A stretch of DNA of 64,000 bases. It comes from Undaria pinnatifida. Its lineage: Eukaryota > Sar > Phaeophyceae > Laminariales > Alariaceae. The stretch covers positions 3,165,540-3,229,539 of the forward strand of contig JABAKD010000001.1 in assembly GCA_012845835.1 (NCBI GenBank). Direction: 5' to 3'. The notes under the pieces were generated by a model. It saw only the letters and a program-made list of their open reading frames with translations. It did no database searches and was not told where the DNA came from. The position numbers and the translations under genes are program-made. This document shows, piece after piece, positions 23,140 to 33,152 of the stretch (its first letter is position 1; every line of letters starts with the position of its first letter).

Positions 23140-23640
23140 GAGCACCGCGGCATTGTCCACGGACCTCCTCGGCGTTCCACGGTCACGTTCACGGCGTTCC
23201 ACGGGCTACCGCCGACACTCCACGGGCTACCGCGGATCTTCCACGGGCGTTCACGGACGTTACACGGGCTTCCACGGAATGCCGCGGCAAGTAGCGGACT
23301 ACCTTTGAGGTCCATGGCACTAGCCATTGCCATTCACACGGTAGTCTCCACGGCTGGGTCCACGGCAATCTCCACGGCAATCTTCACGGCAGCACCCACG
23401 GCATACCACGGCAAGCCGCGGCGACCCGCGGCACGTTCGCGGCAGAACCCACGGACACACTCACAGATACGCCCACGGAAAACCCGTGGACTTGTCCACG
23501 GAACCGTCCGTGTATATCCACGGATAGGTCCACGCAACCACCCACCGCAAGATCCACGGACACGCCCGCGAGCACCCACGGCAAGACTCAGGTCCACCGC
23601 CGCGGACGGCCGCGGCTGTTCGTGGAAGCTGCTGCGGTTG
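23140..23640 (+). repeat. CCACGG hexamer array, forward block
   Basis: About forty copies of CCACGG, CACGG or CCGCGG separated by 4-7 variable bases, giving a repeat period of about 10-12 bp. Some stretches form 21-bp dimers such as CCACGGGCTACCGCGGATCTT. All frames read as repetitive peptide; none looks like a gene. Confidence 0.8.
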
Positions 23641-23719
23641 GACGTCGGCGGAAACCTAATTATAATTGCCGCGGACGTCGGGTGTTTTACGTTATTTTTG
23701 TTTATTCCCAAACCTCGGA

Positions 23720-23760
23720 TCTAACCCTAAGCCTAATCTAAACCCCTACCCATACAAAAA
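23720..23760 (+). repeat. Short degenerate CCTAA-type repeats
   Basis: TCTAACCCTAAGCCTAATC and nearby CTAAACCCC resemble degenerate telomere-like DNA on the C-rich strand. It is brief and lies between the two opposed hexamer blocks. Confidence 0.35.
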
Positions 23761-23867
23761 ACCGGTCGAAGTGCCCCCTAAAGGCATCACTGAGGCAACA
23801 CGGTTGTAAACGCCAATATTATGTATCACTGGGGCGTCTTATTAGACTCACGAAAGCAGCTTCTGCG

Positions 23868-24385
23868 GAATTGGCCGTGGCAAGTGCCGCGGACTTCCGT
23901 GGGTATGATTGGTACGACGGAATTTGCCACGGACAGAACCGCGGCACGTGCTGTGGCAAACTCCGCGGACTTCCGTGGTATTCGCCGCGTATCGGAGTAT
24001 TATCGTGGTAATGGCCGCAGACGGCCACAGATGGCCGTGGAAATTGCTTCGAATAGACGCCCTTGGAAAATGACGTGGCAATTGCCGCCTACTTCCGCGG
24101 ACCTCCGTCGTGATTGCCGCGTTGCCGAGGCAATGACCGGGGATGGCCGTGGAAAAAGCCACCGCAGTTTGCGCGAAAAATTTCGTGGCATTTGCCGCGG
24201 ACTTTCGTGGGTTGCCATGGTTGGTACGACGGCCTTTGCCACGTACAGAACCGCGGAACGTGCCGTGGCCACAACCGTGGAAATTCCGTGGAAGTGCCAT
24301 GAGTCGTGGCCCTTGCTATGGAACCCGCGAATTTCCGCGGTAGCCCGTGGCAACACCCACGGAAGACCACGGAAGTTCCGATAAA
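23868..24385 (-). repeat. CCGTGG hexamer array, opposed block
   Basis: The same hexamer in mostly opposite orientation (CCGTGG, CCGCGG) at similar spacing. About 85 bp near 23,893-23,980 is duplicated near 24,200-24,285 (GGTACGACGG, TTTGCCAC, ACAGAACCGCGG in order). With 23,140-23,640 it forms a large imperfect inverted arrangement. Confidence 0.75.
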
Positions 24386-25105
24386 AATTCAAAGAATGCG
24401 AATGCGTGTGGTGTAGGTTTGGATGTGTCTCTTGTGCAAGACCTGTGAGATACCGTAGACCGCGCGGCTTAGGCGTGGGGGTGGAGTTGAGTCCTAAGTG
24501 GTGCGTTAGGCATTGTCCTCTACGATTCGCGCGTATATTTAGGCAGCAGCGGCCGAGCAGCAATGCGCAGTCAGAATGCTCGTGAATCGAGGCAGGCGCT
24601 ACCTTGAGCCGTTCTATGGGACAGTCTAGGCCTTCATAGAGGGAACTGCGACGTCAGGAGGCTTGGACGACGAAGGAGGAGGGCGACTGAGCGTCGACGG
24701 GTTGGGTAGCGACGTATTGCACTTTTCCTGAACGCATTTTAATTATTTTCAGACCAGTACGCCTAGCTTCGAGCGGCACTTTGTTCTTGGGACGGGGGAA
24801 AAGGGGAATCGACTAGAAATGAGTGGTGACGAGAGCACGTGCAAAGGAACTCGCGGAGAGGGCTACGGCGATGAGGGGGCCATCAAAGAACGGCGGCAGG
24901 ACGGCGCATGGAGACCCACGGCGGGCACCAACACCATCACGAGAGTAGCAATCATCTTGTTATCTGGATTTTTTTACGAGGCAACAGTACATGGTATATA
25001 CGTCACTGTGTATTTGTAGAGTCTAGACTATATATGTACCCTTCGTGGGGAACGACCGCCCGCAAAGTTGTCAAGGACGTGGTAGCCGCATTGTTGTTTT
25101 TGTCT
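24386..25105. other. No recognisable gene
   Basis: Contains a 66-codon + frame at 24,819-25,019 with a charged N-terminal half and a hydrophobic C-terminal half, not recognised. Nothing else seen. Confidence 0.45.
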
Positions 25106-25109
25106 CTCA

Positions 25110-25402
25110 CAGTTTTAGCTTCCATCCTCTGGACAAACTGTGGTCACAGGTGTCGTCCCTTTCCTCCCCCCTGTTCTTGCCTTCAATTTTCATCGCGCTT
25201 AGGGTTCACAGCAATCCCCCACTGCTCGTCGATTCTTCATCGAGCGCTGCTAACTCACGCTCTCGCGCTTTCCGCAAGTCATTTGATGCACAAGAAAAAG
25301 TTCCAACGATTTTATACGAGTATGCACTCGGCGGGGCTCGAACTCACAAAACTGACCTATACCAGACTCGAGGATAACCTGATACGCCACCGTGGCGATA
25401 TA
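25110..25402 (-). mobile_element. tRNA-derived SINE, copy 3
   Basis: The body starts with CTGGACAAACTGTGGTCACAGG and the reversed tRNA-like head ends GATACGCCACCGTGGCGATA. It lacks a long T tract and the last bases of the head. Otherwise it aligns with the other copies. Confidence 0.82.
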
Positions 25403-25447
25403 CCTAGTCATACATTGCGGGAAGACGTGGTGTTCGTTGGTATTTTG

Positions 25448-25700
25448 TGAAAATATTTCAAGGACGTCAGCCGTAAGTTCGACAAATTTCAGGTCAACAC
25501 TGATCTTCGCAAGCTGTGTGGTTGGTACTTGTAATATACTAGTCGATATAGGTGAGTTTTTATTAGGAGGGTTCAATTTTTTGTCTACTATAATGGTAAG
25601 TGTTGGTAGTTTTACTTTGGGTAGGGAATTTTGAGCTAGATCTAACATCACATCTATTTTATAAATGTAGTACTGTAGTTTCCACGACACTGCTCTATCG
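25448..25700 (+). repeat. R2 repeat copy
   Basis: Opens CAAGGACGTCAGCCGTAAG, passes GTTGGTACTTGTAATATACT and GGGAATTTTGAGCTAGATCT, and ends near GCTCTATCGTATGAATGG. Relatives occur at 25,955, 40,110, 41,186 and 41,735. Its first 70 bp parallel the R1 terminal arm. Confidence 0.75.
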
Positions 25701-25892
25701 TATGAATGGTAAGCGGTTTACTTTGTTTTTTCTCCCCCCCGGGCTTTAATATCGGGAAAAGAGTACGATTACAGAATATTATTAGTCACCTTACATTACT
25801 CTTAATAAAGCATTCGAGAATTAAAGTCGGTTACTCCCCCCCCCAAAACAAAAAAAATAAAAAAAAACTCTGTACGCTGTCACTCAACTTTT

Positions 25893-25953
25893 TTTGAAAG
25901 CTTTATTTTTCCCCATCCGCCGGAGGATGAAAAAAAAAAAAAAAAAAAAAAAA
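25893..25953 (+). repeat. Poly-A-ended retroposon tail (R4 3' end)
   Basis: AAGCTTTATTTTTCCCCATC followed by CGCCGGAGGAT and a run of about 23 A. The reverse complement of the same string with its own A run lies at 57,645-57,705, and a diverged version ends the 29.3-31.2 kb unit. Confidence 0.75.
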
Positions 25954-25954
25954 T

Positions 25955-26060
25955 ACTTTAGGTGGGGAATTTTGAAGTAGCCTAACATCCTATCTATTTC
26001 ATAAGTGTATTTCTGCAGTTTCCACTATAGTCTATTGCTCTACCATATGTATGGTGGATG
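25955..26060 (+). repeat. R2 repeat, 3' half
   Basis: GGTGGGGAATTTTGAAGTAG through TTTCCACTATAGTC and GCTCTACCATATGTATGGTG match the second half of the R2 copy just upstream. It immediately follows the A run of the R4 tail. Confidence 0.65.
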
Positions 26061-26454
26061 GTTCACGGATAGATGGCTTGGTAAGGGTTGTTGGTACTTG
26101 TGGTCAAGTGTGAAAGTGAGTTTTCTCTAAATACCTGGGGGTGGTTTTATATTCTTATTTTTTTTTATTTTTCACTATTGTAGTGGCGGGGTTTGGTATA
26201 TGTCGGGATTTGTATAGTGGTTTTTGATTTGATTGCTAGTTTACACTGCATGCTCGCGGGTCATCACTTTGCCAGCACGCCAGACAGCAGGGGCGTTCCT
26301 ATGTGATCACAACTACCGTGCGGTTAGTATTGTGCAGGCAGCACTCCGCCCAGCAATCGCTGTAGCCAGTAGCCACGAGTTGGTAGGTACGGGTGGACGC
26401 TACGCTGTTGTAGTTGAGTGAATACTCGCGCCAATGTCAAAAAGGGTGCGCACT

Positions 26455-26560
26455 CTGTTGTTGTTGTTGTCGTTGTCGTTTCACATTGACTCTTGTCACG
26501 CATCTGATATACGTGGTCACACAAAGGTGCTGGAGCCCTCGAAAGATCCGAAAAACGAAA
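26455..26560 (+). repeat. R3-type repeat with (TTG)n head
   Basis: A TTG/TCG tract (26,456-26,480), then TTTCACATTGACTCTTGTC and CGTGGTCACACAAAGGTGCT. It corresponds to the first bases of the window. Confidence 0.65.
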
Positions 26561-27412
26561 TGAAATAAAAAATCGTCCGAGAAATACCACGCTTTCCCGC
26601 TTAAAAATGCAAGTTACGAAGAAGGCGCACAAGTGAAATGATCCAGTGTGCAAAATGAGCTCACATGGCCGCGGGTATCCACTCAACTACGGCATAGAGT
26701 TCCCTGGAATATTTTGAGCAGGGGCTCGTATGGAGGCCTCTCGCGTACAGACATAACTCCACTTGTAAATACAAAATAGCATCTGCAAACAAGATCTTTC
26801 TTTCGACATAAAAAAAAAAAAGTGCAGCAAAGATCCAATAATAGAGAGCTTTTCAGGGGGTTTTAGCCTTTGTTTGGACGCCATAACTTCCTATCCCTGT
26901 TTTAGGAACCCTCTACAAGTATCTTTTAGGCAGATACCTATCAAAGACAACAACGAGAGCATATCTATACCATCCGCCTGGCGAGCAGCAAGCGTTTGGC
27001 GAAAACCGTTTTTTCATCGGTGATATACCCTTTGTATTAGGCTCCCGCTCGTGAAATAGAATAATTCTGCGACATCTCGGTAGCTTTGATTGGACCAGTG
27101 TTGCTCTGGTTCGCAAGTTCGAACTCACGAGATGAACAGACTCACAGCATCTATCTGTGGATTAAGGACCATAATTGGCATACGTTTTCCGTGACCTTAA
27201 GCCACGAACCAGCCGAAGTTCTAAACGCAGGGTGTCAACCTAGCCATGTGTTTCACTGTTTATTCTGACAAATTAAATCATCTAGATCTTAAGAGTTACT
27301 AAAAAACCGGGGACCAAGGGGGCGCTAAGGTCCCCCCGTGGCTGTGACAGTGCTCATTGAATTTCAGGTTTGCGCCTGCTTCATCTCGTATTATTCTTGT
27401 ACATAGATAGAT
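26561..27412. other. No recognisable gene
   Basis: Short minus-strand frames at 26,687-26,884 and 26,913-27,128 show no recognised motif. A sequence GCAAGTTCGAACTCACGAG near 27,113 looks like a lone B box. Confidence 0.45.
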
Positions 27413-27413
27413 A

Positions 27414-27732
27414 ACCGGTCGCCCCGGTGGCGTATCTGGTTATTATCCTCGAGCCTGGTATAGGTCAGTCTCGTGAGTTCGAGCCCCGCCGAGTGCATAC
27501 TCGTATAAATTCGTTGGGACTTTTACTTGTAGACAAATTGACTTGCGGAAAGCGCGAGAGCGTGAGTTAGCAACACTCGTTGAACAATCGACGAGCAGTG
27601 GGATTGCTGAACCCTATGCGCGATAAAAAATTGAAAGCAAGAACCGGGGAGGAGAAGGGAAGACACCTGTGACCACGGCTTGTCCAGAAGCTGGAAAGTG
27701 ACAGTGTGCAAAAAAAAAAAAAAAAAAAAAAA
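27414..27732 (+). mobile_element. tRNA-derived SINE, copy 4
   Basis: Full-length: head CCGGTCGCCCCGGTGGCGTA, B box GAGTTCGAGCCCC (a good match to the pol III consensus), body GACACCTGTGACCACGGC, and a 23-base poly-A at 27,710-27,732. Among the copies this one keeps the internal promoter best. Confidence 0.9.
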
Positions 27733-28069
27733 GTCGAGATAGAGAGGTCGGATAAGAGCAATCGTTTTTCCGGCCGATTTCTAATTTCATTAGGTTTTGC
27801 GTATCTTCCGAGGACTCCAGTGTAGCTTCGTATGACCACGGACTCAGGATTTTGTACAGGAGTAAAAAACATGCGAGAAATCAACCAAGCCACTATTATC
27901 ATCGTTGATCATCGCCGTAGGTGCGCGCATTGAGTCGTAGACATTTTGTTTCACATATTGTTTCATGCAAAACCAACGTTCACTTTCCCGCTGAAAATTA
28001 ACGTATCCCGCTGAATAATAACGTATTTTTATATCAATTAGTTCGTTTTAGTTTTCTGTTTTTTGCCCA

Positions 28070-28100
28070 TCCCATAAAACATATATGAGTTAATGCAAGA

Positions 28101-28131
<31 letters not shown>

Positions 28132-28140
28132 GACAACAGC
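28070..28140 (-). repeat. (AAC)n tract with reversed R3 head
   Basis: About ten AAC units at 28,106-28,140, preceded by TATGAGTTAATGCAAGAAAA, the reverse complement of the R3 opening. Downstream, 28,141-28,407 shows nothing recognisable. Confidence 0.6.
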
Positions 28141-28407
28141 ATGTGTTGTCTTCGCTCATTTATTTCCTCCTTCTCGCTCACTCAACGTACACGTCAGATT
28201 CGTGGTCACTAAGCAAGCTCTCCTCTCCCCTCCCCACTACGTACGGTATTTCGCGAGTCTTTGTTTATCATGGGAAGAACTCAGCACTTTCTTCCCCCGT
28301 CGACGCGTCGCGTCGAATTGTTCTACACAGCAGTTGTCTTGGCATTTGGTATATCTGGAATATAAGAATCCCAATCGCGGGATGAGATGAAAACCCCTGA
28401 CTCCAAC

Positions 28408-28718
28408 TTTTTTTTTTTTTTTTTGCACACTTTCACTCTCCAGCTTCTGGACAAGCCGTGGTCACAGGTGTCATCCCTTCTCCTCCCCGGCTCTTGCCTT
28501 CAATTTTTATCGCGCATAGGGTTCAGCAATCCCACTGCTCGTCAATTGTTCATCGAGTGTTGCTAACTCACGATCTCGCGCTTCCCGCAAGTCAATATGT
28601 CCACAACAAGAAAAAGTCCCAACGGATCTATACGAGTATGCACTCGGCGGGGCTCAAACTCACGAAACTGACCTATACCAGGCTCGAGGATAACGTGATA
28701 CGCCACCGGGACGACCGG
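28408..28718 (-). mobile_element. tRNA-derived SINE, copy 5
   Basis: T tract at 28,408-28,424, body CTTCTGGACAAGCCGTGGTC, and reversed head ending GCCACCGGGACGACCGG. Full-length. Confidence 0.9.
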
Positions 28719-28772
28719 TACCTTACTGGTTAGTCGCGTTCTAGTCTATACACTTTACAATTCTACGACGTA

Positions 28773-29049
28773 CTTCCCAGCTTGCGGACACGCCGAGGTC
28801 GCAGGTGTCGTCGTGTCTCCCCCCCGGTTCTTGCCTTCATTTTTTATCGCGCATCGGATTTATTAATCCCACTGCTCGTCGAGTTTTCATCGAGTGTTGC
28901 TAACTCACGCTCTCGCGCTTTCCGCAAGTCAATTTGTGCGGAAGAAAAAGTCCCCACGAAGTTGTACACGTACGCACTCGGGGGGTATTCGAAGTCACGA
29001 AACTGACCTATACCAGGCTCGAGGATAACGTGATACGCGGGGCGACCGG
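28773..29049 (-). mobile_element. tRNA-derived SINE, copy 6
   Basis: Same orientation as copy 5 and 55 bp from it. It lacks the T tract and has a short deletion near the A box (GATACGCGGGGCGACCGG). More diverged than copies 4 and 5. Confidence 0.85.
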
Positions 29050-29296
29050 CTCATCTATATAGACCACTGCGGGGGGGCGCCCAGTCTCAGTGCCACATTT
29101 TGGTCCCTCCTAATGCATGCAGGTCATACATCGACGTTACGTGACCTCGCTTTTGACACGGCCTGAAGCATATCACCTAAAACAAGTTTATGTGTTGGTT
29201 AACTGGTCAATGTCGCCGTATCCACTGGACGAGTAGACTGTGATGCAAGCAGCGGCCATCATCAACTGAAAGTTCAAATACTGGCAGCTTTCTGTA

Positions 29297-29306
29297 CTTA
29301 TATAGG
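29297..29306 (+). promoter_or_regulatory. TATA-like box upstream of the unknown ORF
   Basis: CTTATATAGG lies about 30 bp before the ATG at 29,333. Its position is suggestive only. Confidence 0.3.
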
Positions 29307-29332
29307 TACCCGGTGCCCGGAACGAAGCGAAA

Positions 29333-29665
29333 ATGAATTACTGCTTGGTACATAGTAACATTGTGATTCAAGCCCCGGTGAGAAACGGGGAACTAGACCA
29401 CAACGGTAGATTCACCGTACCATTCCGATCCTTGGACCCGATCTTTGGAGCGCAGACCTTACACATCGTGTCGTCGGCAAGAAATCGTAATAGAATGTCA
29501 CTCGACGCGTTGACAAGGCACAGGGACCGATCAACCTGTCTGTGTCAGAGCACTGTGTTCTATACCCCCGCCAATAAGACCTTCTCTCTTACTACAACAA
29601 CAGCTGCATATCAATACAGCTTGAACATTCATTTCCGGTATTTCGAGGTCGGCTTCGACGAGTAA
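29333..29665 (+). CDS. Unknown 110-residue protein, first frame of element R4
   Basis: Not recognised. The frame starts at the ATG at 29,333 and ends with RYFEVGFDE before a stop. A Thr-rich stretch (SLTTTTAAYQYS) lies near residue 88. The middle part (RMSLDALTRHR...TPANKTF) is shared with a reversed, diverged copy at 87-315, so this is repeated DNA and not a single-copy gene. It is followed by a further open stretch (29,826-30,204) and a 286-codon frame (30,208-31,068) in the same direction, and the unit ends in a short A-rich tail near 31,170. It could be a structural or capsid-like protein of an unknown retroposon, but nothing in the sequence demonstrates this. Confidence 0.4.
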   Translation: MNYCLVHSNIVIQAPVRNGELDHNGRFTVPFRSLDPIFGAQTLHIVSSARNRNRMSLDALTRHRDRSTCLCQSTVFYTPANKTFSLTTTTAAYQYSLNIHFRYFEVGFDE

Positions 29666-29825
29666 TACAGAGATGATATGGAGATAAGTGCACATTAGAA
29701 CGTCTGGCAGTGAAGCGGTAGAAGAGCGATAAATTACTTATTTCCTTACCCGTTCGGTGGAACGATCTTTGCTAACGAGTCCCCGTATCCCTTCTCACGC
29801 GTGGTAGGCGTTATCGCAGGTTTGC

Positions 29826-30204
29826 AAAAACACCCCGCCACATTCCGCTCCTTTCAACGGACGGCACCTACCTGTCACCTGTTATCACCAACCAGCACAA
29901 CAAGGAGGGCCTCAAGGATATCATCCAGCGCCTCACACCAGTGGGTGAGTCACCGCTGCGATTTTTCTTCTCGAACTGCTCAAACGCTCACGTGTCTTAC
30001 CAGCTATATCATCAGCACCTGATCCGTATTCCGTACGTCTACGAGTATGACTCAGAGCACATTGACACTGACTTAGAGTTGTCTCGGGTTGGTATAATTG
30101 TCGTTCGTACGTGGCGCCTGACAGTTACATTACGTTCGATTGAGTCTTTGATGCGTTCTCGTGGCGACAAGCACTTGGCGCCCTCCGTCTCGCGCCCGAT
30201 GTGA
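29826..30204 (+). CDS. Unknown open frame without its own start, element R4
   Basis: About 125 codons are open in one frame, with no stop until just after SVSRPM; internal ATGs are late. Visible features are a hydrophilic start, SPLRFFFSNCSNAH in the middle, IPYVYEYDSEHIDTDLELSR, then a beta-like hydrophobic stretch VGIIVVRTWRLTVTL. The stop is four bases before the ATG of the 286-codon frame. The lack of an obvious start suggests an upstream frameshift, a splice junction or readthrough from the preceding frame. Not recognised. Confidence 0.4.
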
Positions 30205-30207
30205 GCT

Positions 30208-31068
30208 GTGTATTTGGCGCGCTCACCGCTGTTTGAATGGAGTGGGTCTTGCGTGGTGTCAACCTATGTATTCTTTGAATACAGTCGCGATCGCTTCACT
30301 ATATTTTCGTTTTTGCGCCCTACGTCGTGCGTATACAATATCCAAACCATGGGTGGGTGTGAAACACGCGCAAACGTATTTTTCAGTCCATCATTCGACG
30401 CCCAGCACACTCACCGTGCGCACCAATATTTTTCCAAGAGAAAAATACCAACTCTCTCTGCCGTAATAATCTGCGACACAAGGATATACCTGGTACACAG
30501 AATAAACACAGTAGTTACACTTGTAGAGGAATCTGGCCATGCAATGGCAGAGACAACGCCTTCAACAACTCGTCGTGAAACTGCCAACATTGTACCAACC
30601 AAATTGCGGGAATGGAACAAAATGCACTATTGTTATTATGCTCATTATAAAAAGAAAAGAAGTAAGGAATATAAGGGTATTATAAAGTTACGCTGCAACA
30701 GAGAAAGGTTATCCAGGAAAAAAAAAAATGAGCGAGAAAACGCAGAGCGTGACAGAGCCAAGCTGAAAGCAGTCAATCAGAACTTATTGTCAGTAACAAG
30801 ATACACGCCATCATCCAATCAACCGGCGTCGGAGCAACGCCCAGACTGGGTTCGGAATTCAAGTTCTACAGTAGCGATAACAGGGGAGCACTACTCGAAC
30901 GCATCTGGCCCGCAGGTCGAAATACTCACGAATCCGTATGCTCCGGCAGCTTGCGCTGCCAGAGTAGCAGCAACGGGGACCGCCGGTAGGGACAGCTCGT
31001 GTTATCGCTATCAATCACGGGAACTGATGGACACGCCAGAAAACCAGCTGGATTGCGAATGGAATTGA
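30208..31068 (+). CDS. Unknown 286-residue protein, element R4
   Basis: Intact frame from the ATG at 30,208 to a stop at 31,066-31,068. Residues 1-100 are mixed hydrophobic. A second in-frame Met (MAETTPSTTRR) lies at about residue 112. Residues 145-185 are strongly basic with many Lys and Arg (RERLSRKKKNERENAERDR) and then a short leucine-containing stretch. The basic patch suggests nucleic-acid binding, and it faintly recalls a bZIP basic region but does not keep the N-x7-R spacing. The last quarter is Ser/Ala-rich. DNA at its 3' end has a diverged reverse-orientation relative at 57,740-57,880, which ties the frame to a mobile, poly-A-ended unit. Function unknown. Confidence 0.45.
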   Translation: MYLARSPLFEWSGSCVVSTYVFFEYSRDRFTIFSFLRPTSCVYNIQTMGGCETRANVFFSPSFDAQHTHRAHQYFSKRKIPTLSAVIICDTRIYLVHRINTVVTLVEESGHAMAETTPSTTRRETANIVPTKLREWNKMHYCYYAHYKKKRSKEYKGIIKLRCNRERLSRKKKNERENAERDRAKLKAVNQNLLSVTRYTPSSNQPASEQRPDWVRNSSSTVAITGEHYSNASGPQVEILTNPYAPAACAARVAATGTAGRDSSCYRYQSRELMDTPENQLDCEWN

Positions 31069-31159
31069 GTTGATTTGACACGCGATTTTATGAAATATAC
31101 GTGGAAATGTGGTGAGCTTAAGCATTTTACTGTTGTTCCCGGTACGCCGGAGGATATAT

Positions 31160-31240
31160 AAAAAAAATAAAAATACACTCCAGCTGTGACATCGACGATT
31201 CGGTCGAAATATACCTTGCAAGATCTGTCCGTTGCATACT
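31160..31240 (+). repeat. R1 terminal-repeat fragment
   Basis: AAAATACACTCCAGCTGTGA and a diverged continuation (CATCGACGATTCGGTCG, TTGCAAGATCTGT). Only the first 80 bp of the R1 arm is recognisable. Confidence 0.65.
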
Positions 31241-32514
31241 TTGTATCTGGTAGCAACGGTCATCGTCGCCTCCGTACTCCCCCCGAAGACAACATCCGAA
31301 AGGAAGCATCTTGAACAAAGATGATGAGGAAATAGAGAGAAAATACAGCGGGGAAAACGTTTTGAAATGAATTAACAACGATCCAGCGGTGATACTACAA
31401 CACACAGCGGGTGTCTACCTCGCCCTCCAACGGGGATGAATCAGACAACCCAGACACAATCCCAACCGCCACGAACAGGCGGCAGGTTACCAACCATGAC
31501 GACGGAAGAGATGTTCGTATCTACTTCTCCACACACAGCAGTTTACTTCACCGCATACATGTAACACACATATATAGTCCATATATATCTCACATCAATT
31601 TTCATGAACTAAAAAATCATCGGGCGACGGCACGCTTGCGCCTTTTGTCCTACTACATATATTCGCTGGAGCTGGAGTGTATTTCATTTTTTATAATATA
31701 TTCGTCAAGGCGCTCTCCACAACCAATTCACAAACTGGTATCACAATGATGATGCGATGTTTCGCCTGGAGGGGGTAGTGAATGGATTTAATATTTTGAT
31801 GCTGGTGTCGGAACGCATCAACAGGCCGCACTATACGCCACATGAACAACAAGTGTAACTTCATCTGTGTTCAGTTCTTCGCGTTTGTATTTTATATTAC
31901 GACGTATTGACGGTGAGTATCTGTGGTTCATGTTTTTTTACTGAGCCGACGTTTCTCGTTTTTTACCCGAATTACCGTGAAAACGTCGCCTCTAAGGCTC
32001 TACTATTAGTACTAGTATTCTACTATTAGTACTATTCATTTGATAAAAGAAGACGAAAAACTGGCCAAGGCGTGTATGTATGTTTATCGATGTTCGGGCA
32101 GCCGCACCCCTTGAGGTGTGCCACCACCACCAGCCAGCACCCACACACAGTCACTCGCGAACCCAGAGGAATAACCTGGGTCTTCGCCACGTTATTTAGA
32201 GGTTTTTACCACTGTGCCTAATCGAAGAAGCACATCCAATGTCCGAGCTGTGATCGTCGAGTGTGATGCACGACGCGATGCGGAGCGCCCACTTCAGTTT
32301 GAGTGAGGCTTCTCGTACGAGGGCCTATATTCACCATTCATTACATTTTATATTGTTTTAACACCTCTCACCAAATATGCGCAATCATTATCTAAAAAAA
32401 CTCAACGCGTGATGGCATGATGAACAATCCTTCATGACACGACGAAAAACAACGAGGCAGAATGGGGTTGATGCTTCAGGTCTATTCGTGGCGAAGGAGC
32501 TCCGCCATTCCGAA
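31241..32514. other. No recognisable gene
   Basis: The frame at 31,411-31,749 (+) is low in complexity and not recognised. The region is A/T-rich, with GAGCTGGAGTGTATTTCATT near 31,668 that may be a further broken R1 end. Confidence 0.45.
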
Positions 32515-32515
32515 A

Positions 32516-32569
<54 letters not shown>

Positions 32570-32587
32570 GCTGTTGTTGTTGTTGCT
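32515..32587 (+). repeat. (GTT)n microsatellite
   Basis: About 24 trinucleotide units with two interruptions (GTC, GCT). It heads an R3 copy. Confidence 0.95.
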
Positions 32588-32695
32588 CTCACATGAACTC
32601 GCATAATCAAGTTCGTGGTGACAGGACCGTCTCCAGTCAGTCTGGAGCTGAGGAATACCGCAGGGAAAAACACAAGCAAGCCCAAGGTATTTGAC
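32588..32695 (+). repeat. R3 repeat copy
   Basis: CTCACATGAACTCGCATAATC, a GTTCGTGGTGACAGG phrase, CAGTCTGGAGCTGAGGAATAC and GGGAAAAACACAAGC. Parallel copies at 34,457 and 36,965 continue further with a TATATCATAGCTGACGTAAA-type segment. Confidence 0.7.
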
Positions 32696-32834
32696 CCTAA
32701 ACGTGCTGCTCCTATTGAAGTTGTTGATGTTTACGTTATAACTCATGATAATTCGTATTGGCTCATAATACCTCATACCAACTCGTATTATATCATACAA
32801 TAACTCATAATAACTCATAATAACCTAAAATAGC

Positions 32835-33148
32835 TTTCCTTTTTTTCCCCCGCCCAGTTTGTTCAAACGCCCCACTTACAATCGAAATCGGCCAGAGTAA
32901 TAAACACGTCTACCTGATTGATATGACGTCATTATCTTTCTAGCCATCCATGACGTGGCTTCCATTCATTTCCCCCCCTCCACCAACACCCCCTCCTTCC
33001 CCACCACCTGCACGATCGCCTAGACTTAGCACCACGCGTATAGCAAGCCCCTACATATATGCTTAATACGCGCGATCGGAGTTTGACACACAATCTTGCA
33101 AAGATGAGTTTCGACCAAATCTTTGATCTCCCAGCTGAAGTGTATTTT
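32835..33148 (-). repeat. R1 interior module with terminal end, reversed
   Basis: Contains GTTCAAACGCCCCACTTACA, ATCGCCTAGACTTAGCACCA, CGCGTATAGCAAGCCCCTAC and then the end GATGAGTTTCGACC to GAAGTGTATTTT. This is one internal module of R1 capped by an arm fragment. It abuts the next R1 element head to head. Confidence 0.75.
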
Positions 33149-33152
33149 AATA

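Larger units (their letters stand above)
29333..31176 (+). mobile_element. R4, uncharacterised poly-A-ended element
   Basis: Three co-directional frames precede a 3' region with TATGAAATATACGTGG, ATGTGGTGAGCTTAAGC and GTACGCCGGAGGATATAT, then an A-rich end that abuts an R1 end. The same 3' string occurs at 57,645-57,740 (reverse) and in part at 25,893-25,953, each with a poly-A run at the same point. That is the signature of target-primed retroposition. No reverse transcriptase is visible, so it may be non-autonomous. The 5' boundary is undefined. Confidence 0.5.

Noticed and set aside
23134-24384. Frames of 187-196 codons across the hexamer arrays
   Set aside because: All frames on both strands are open and repetitive because of the CCACGG units; no frame is preferred.
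30208-31068. bZIP transcription factor
   Set aside because: The basic patch resembles one, but the N-x7-R spacing and a regular leucine heptad are missing.
32434-32818. Asn-rich and Cys-rich frames
   Set aside because: They are translations of the GTT microsatellite.
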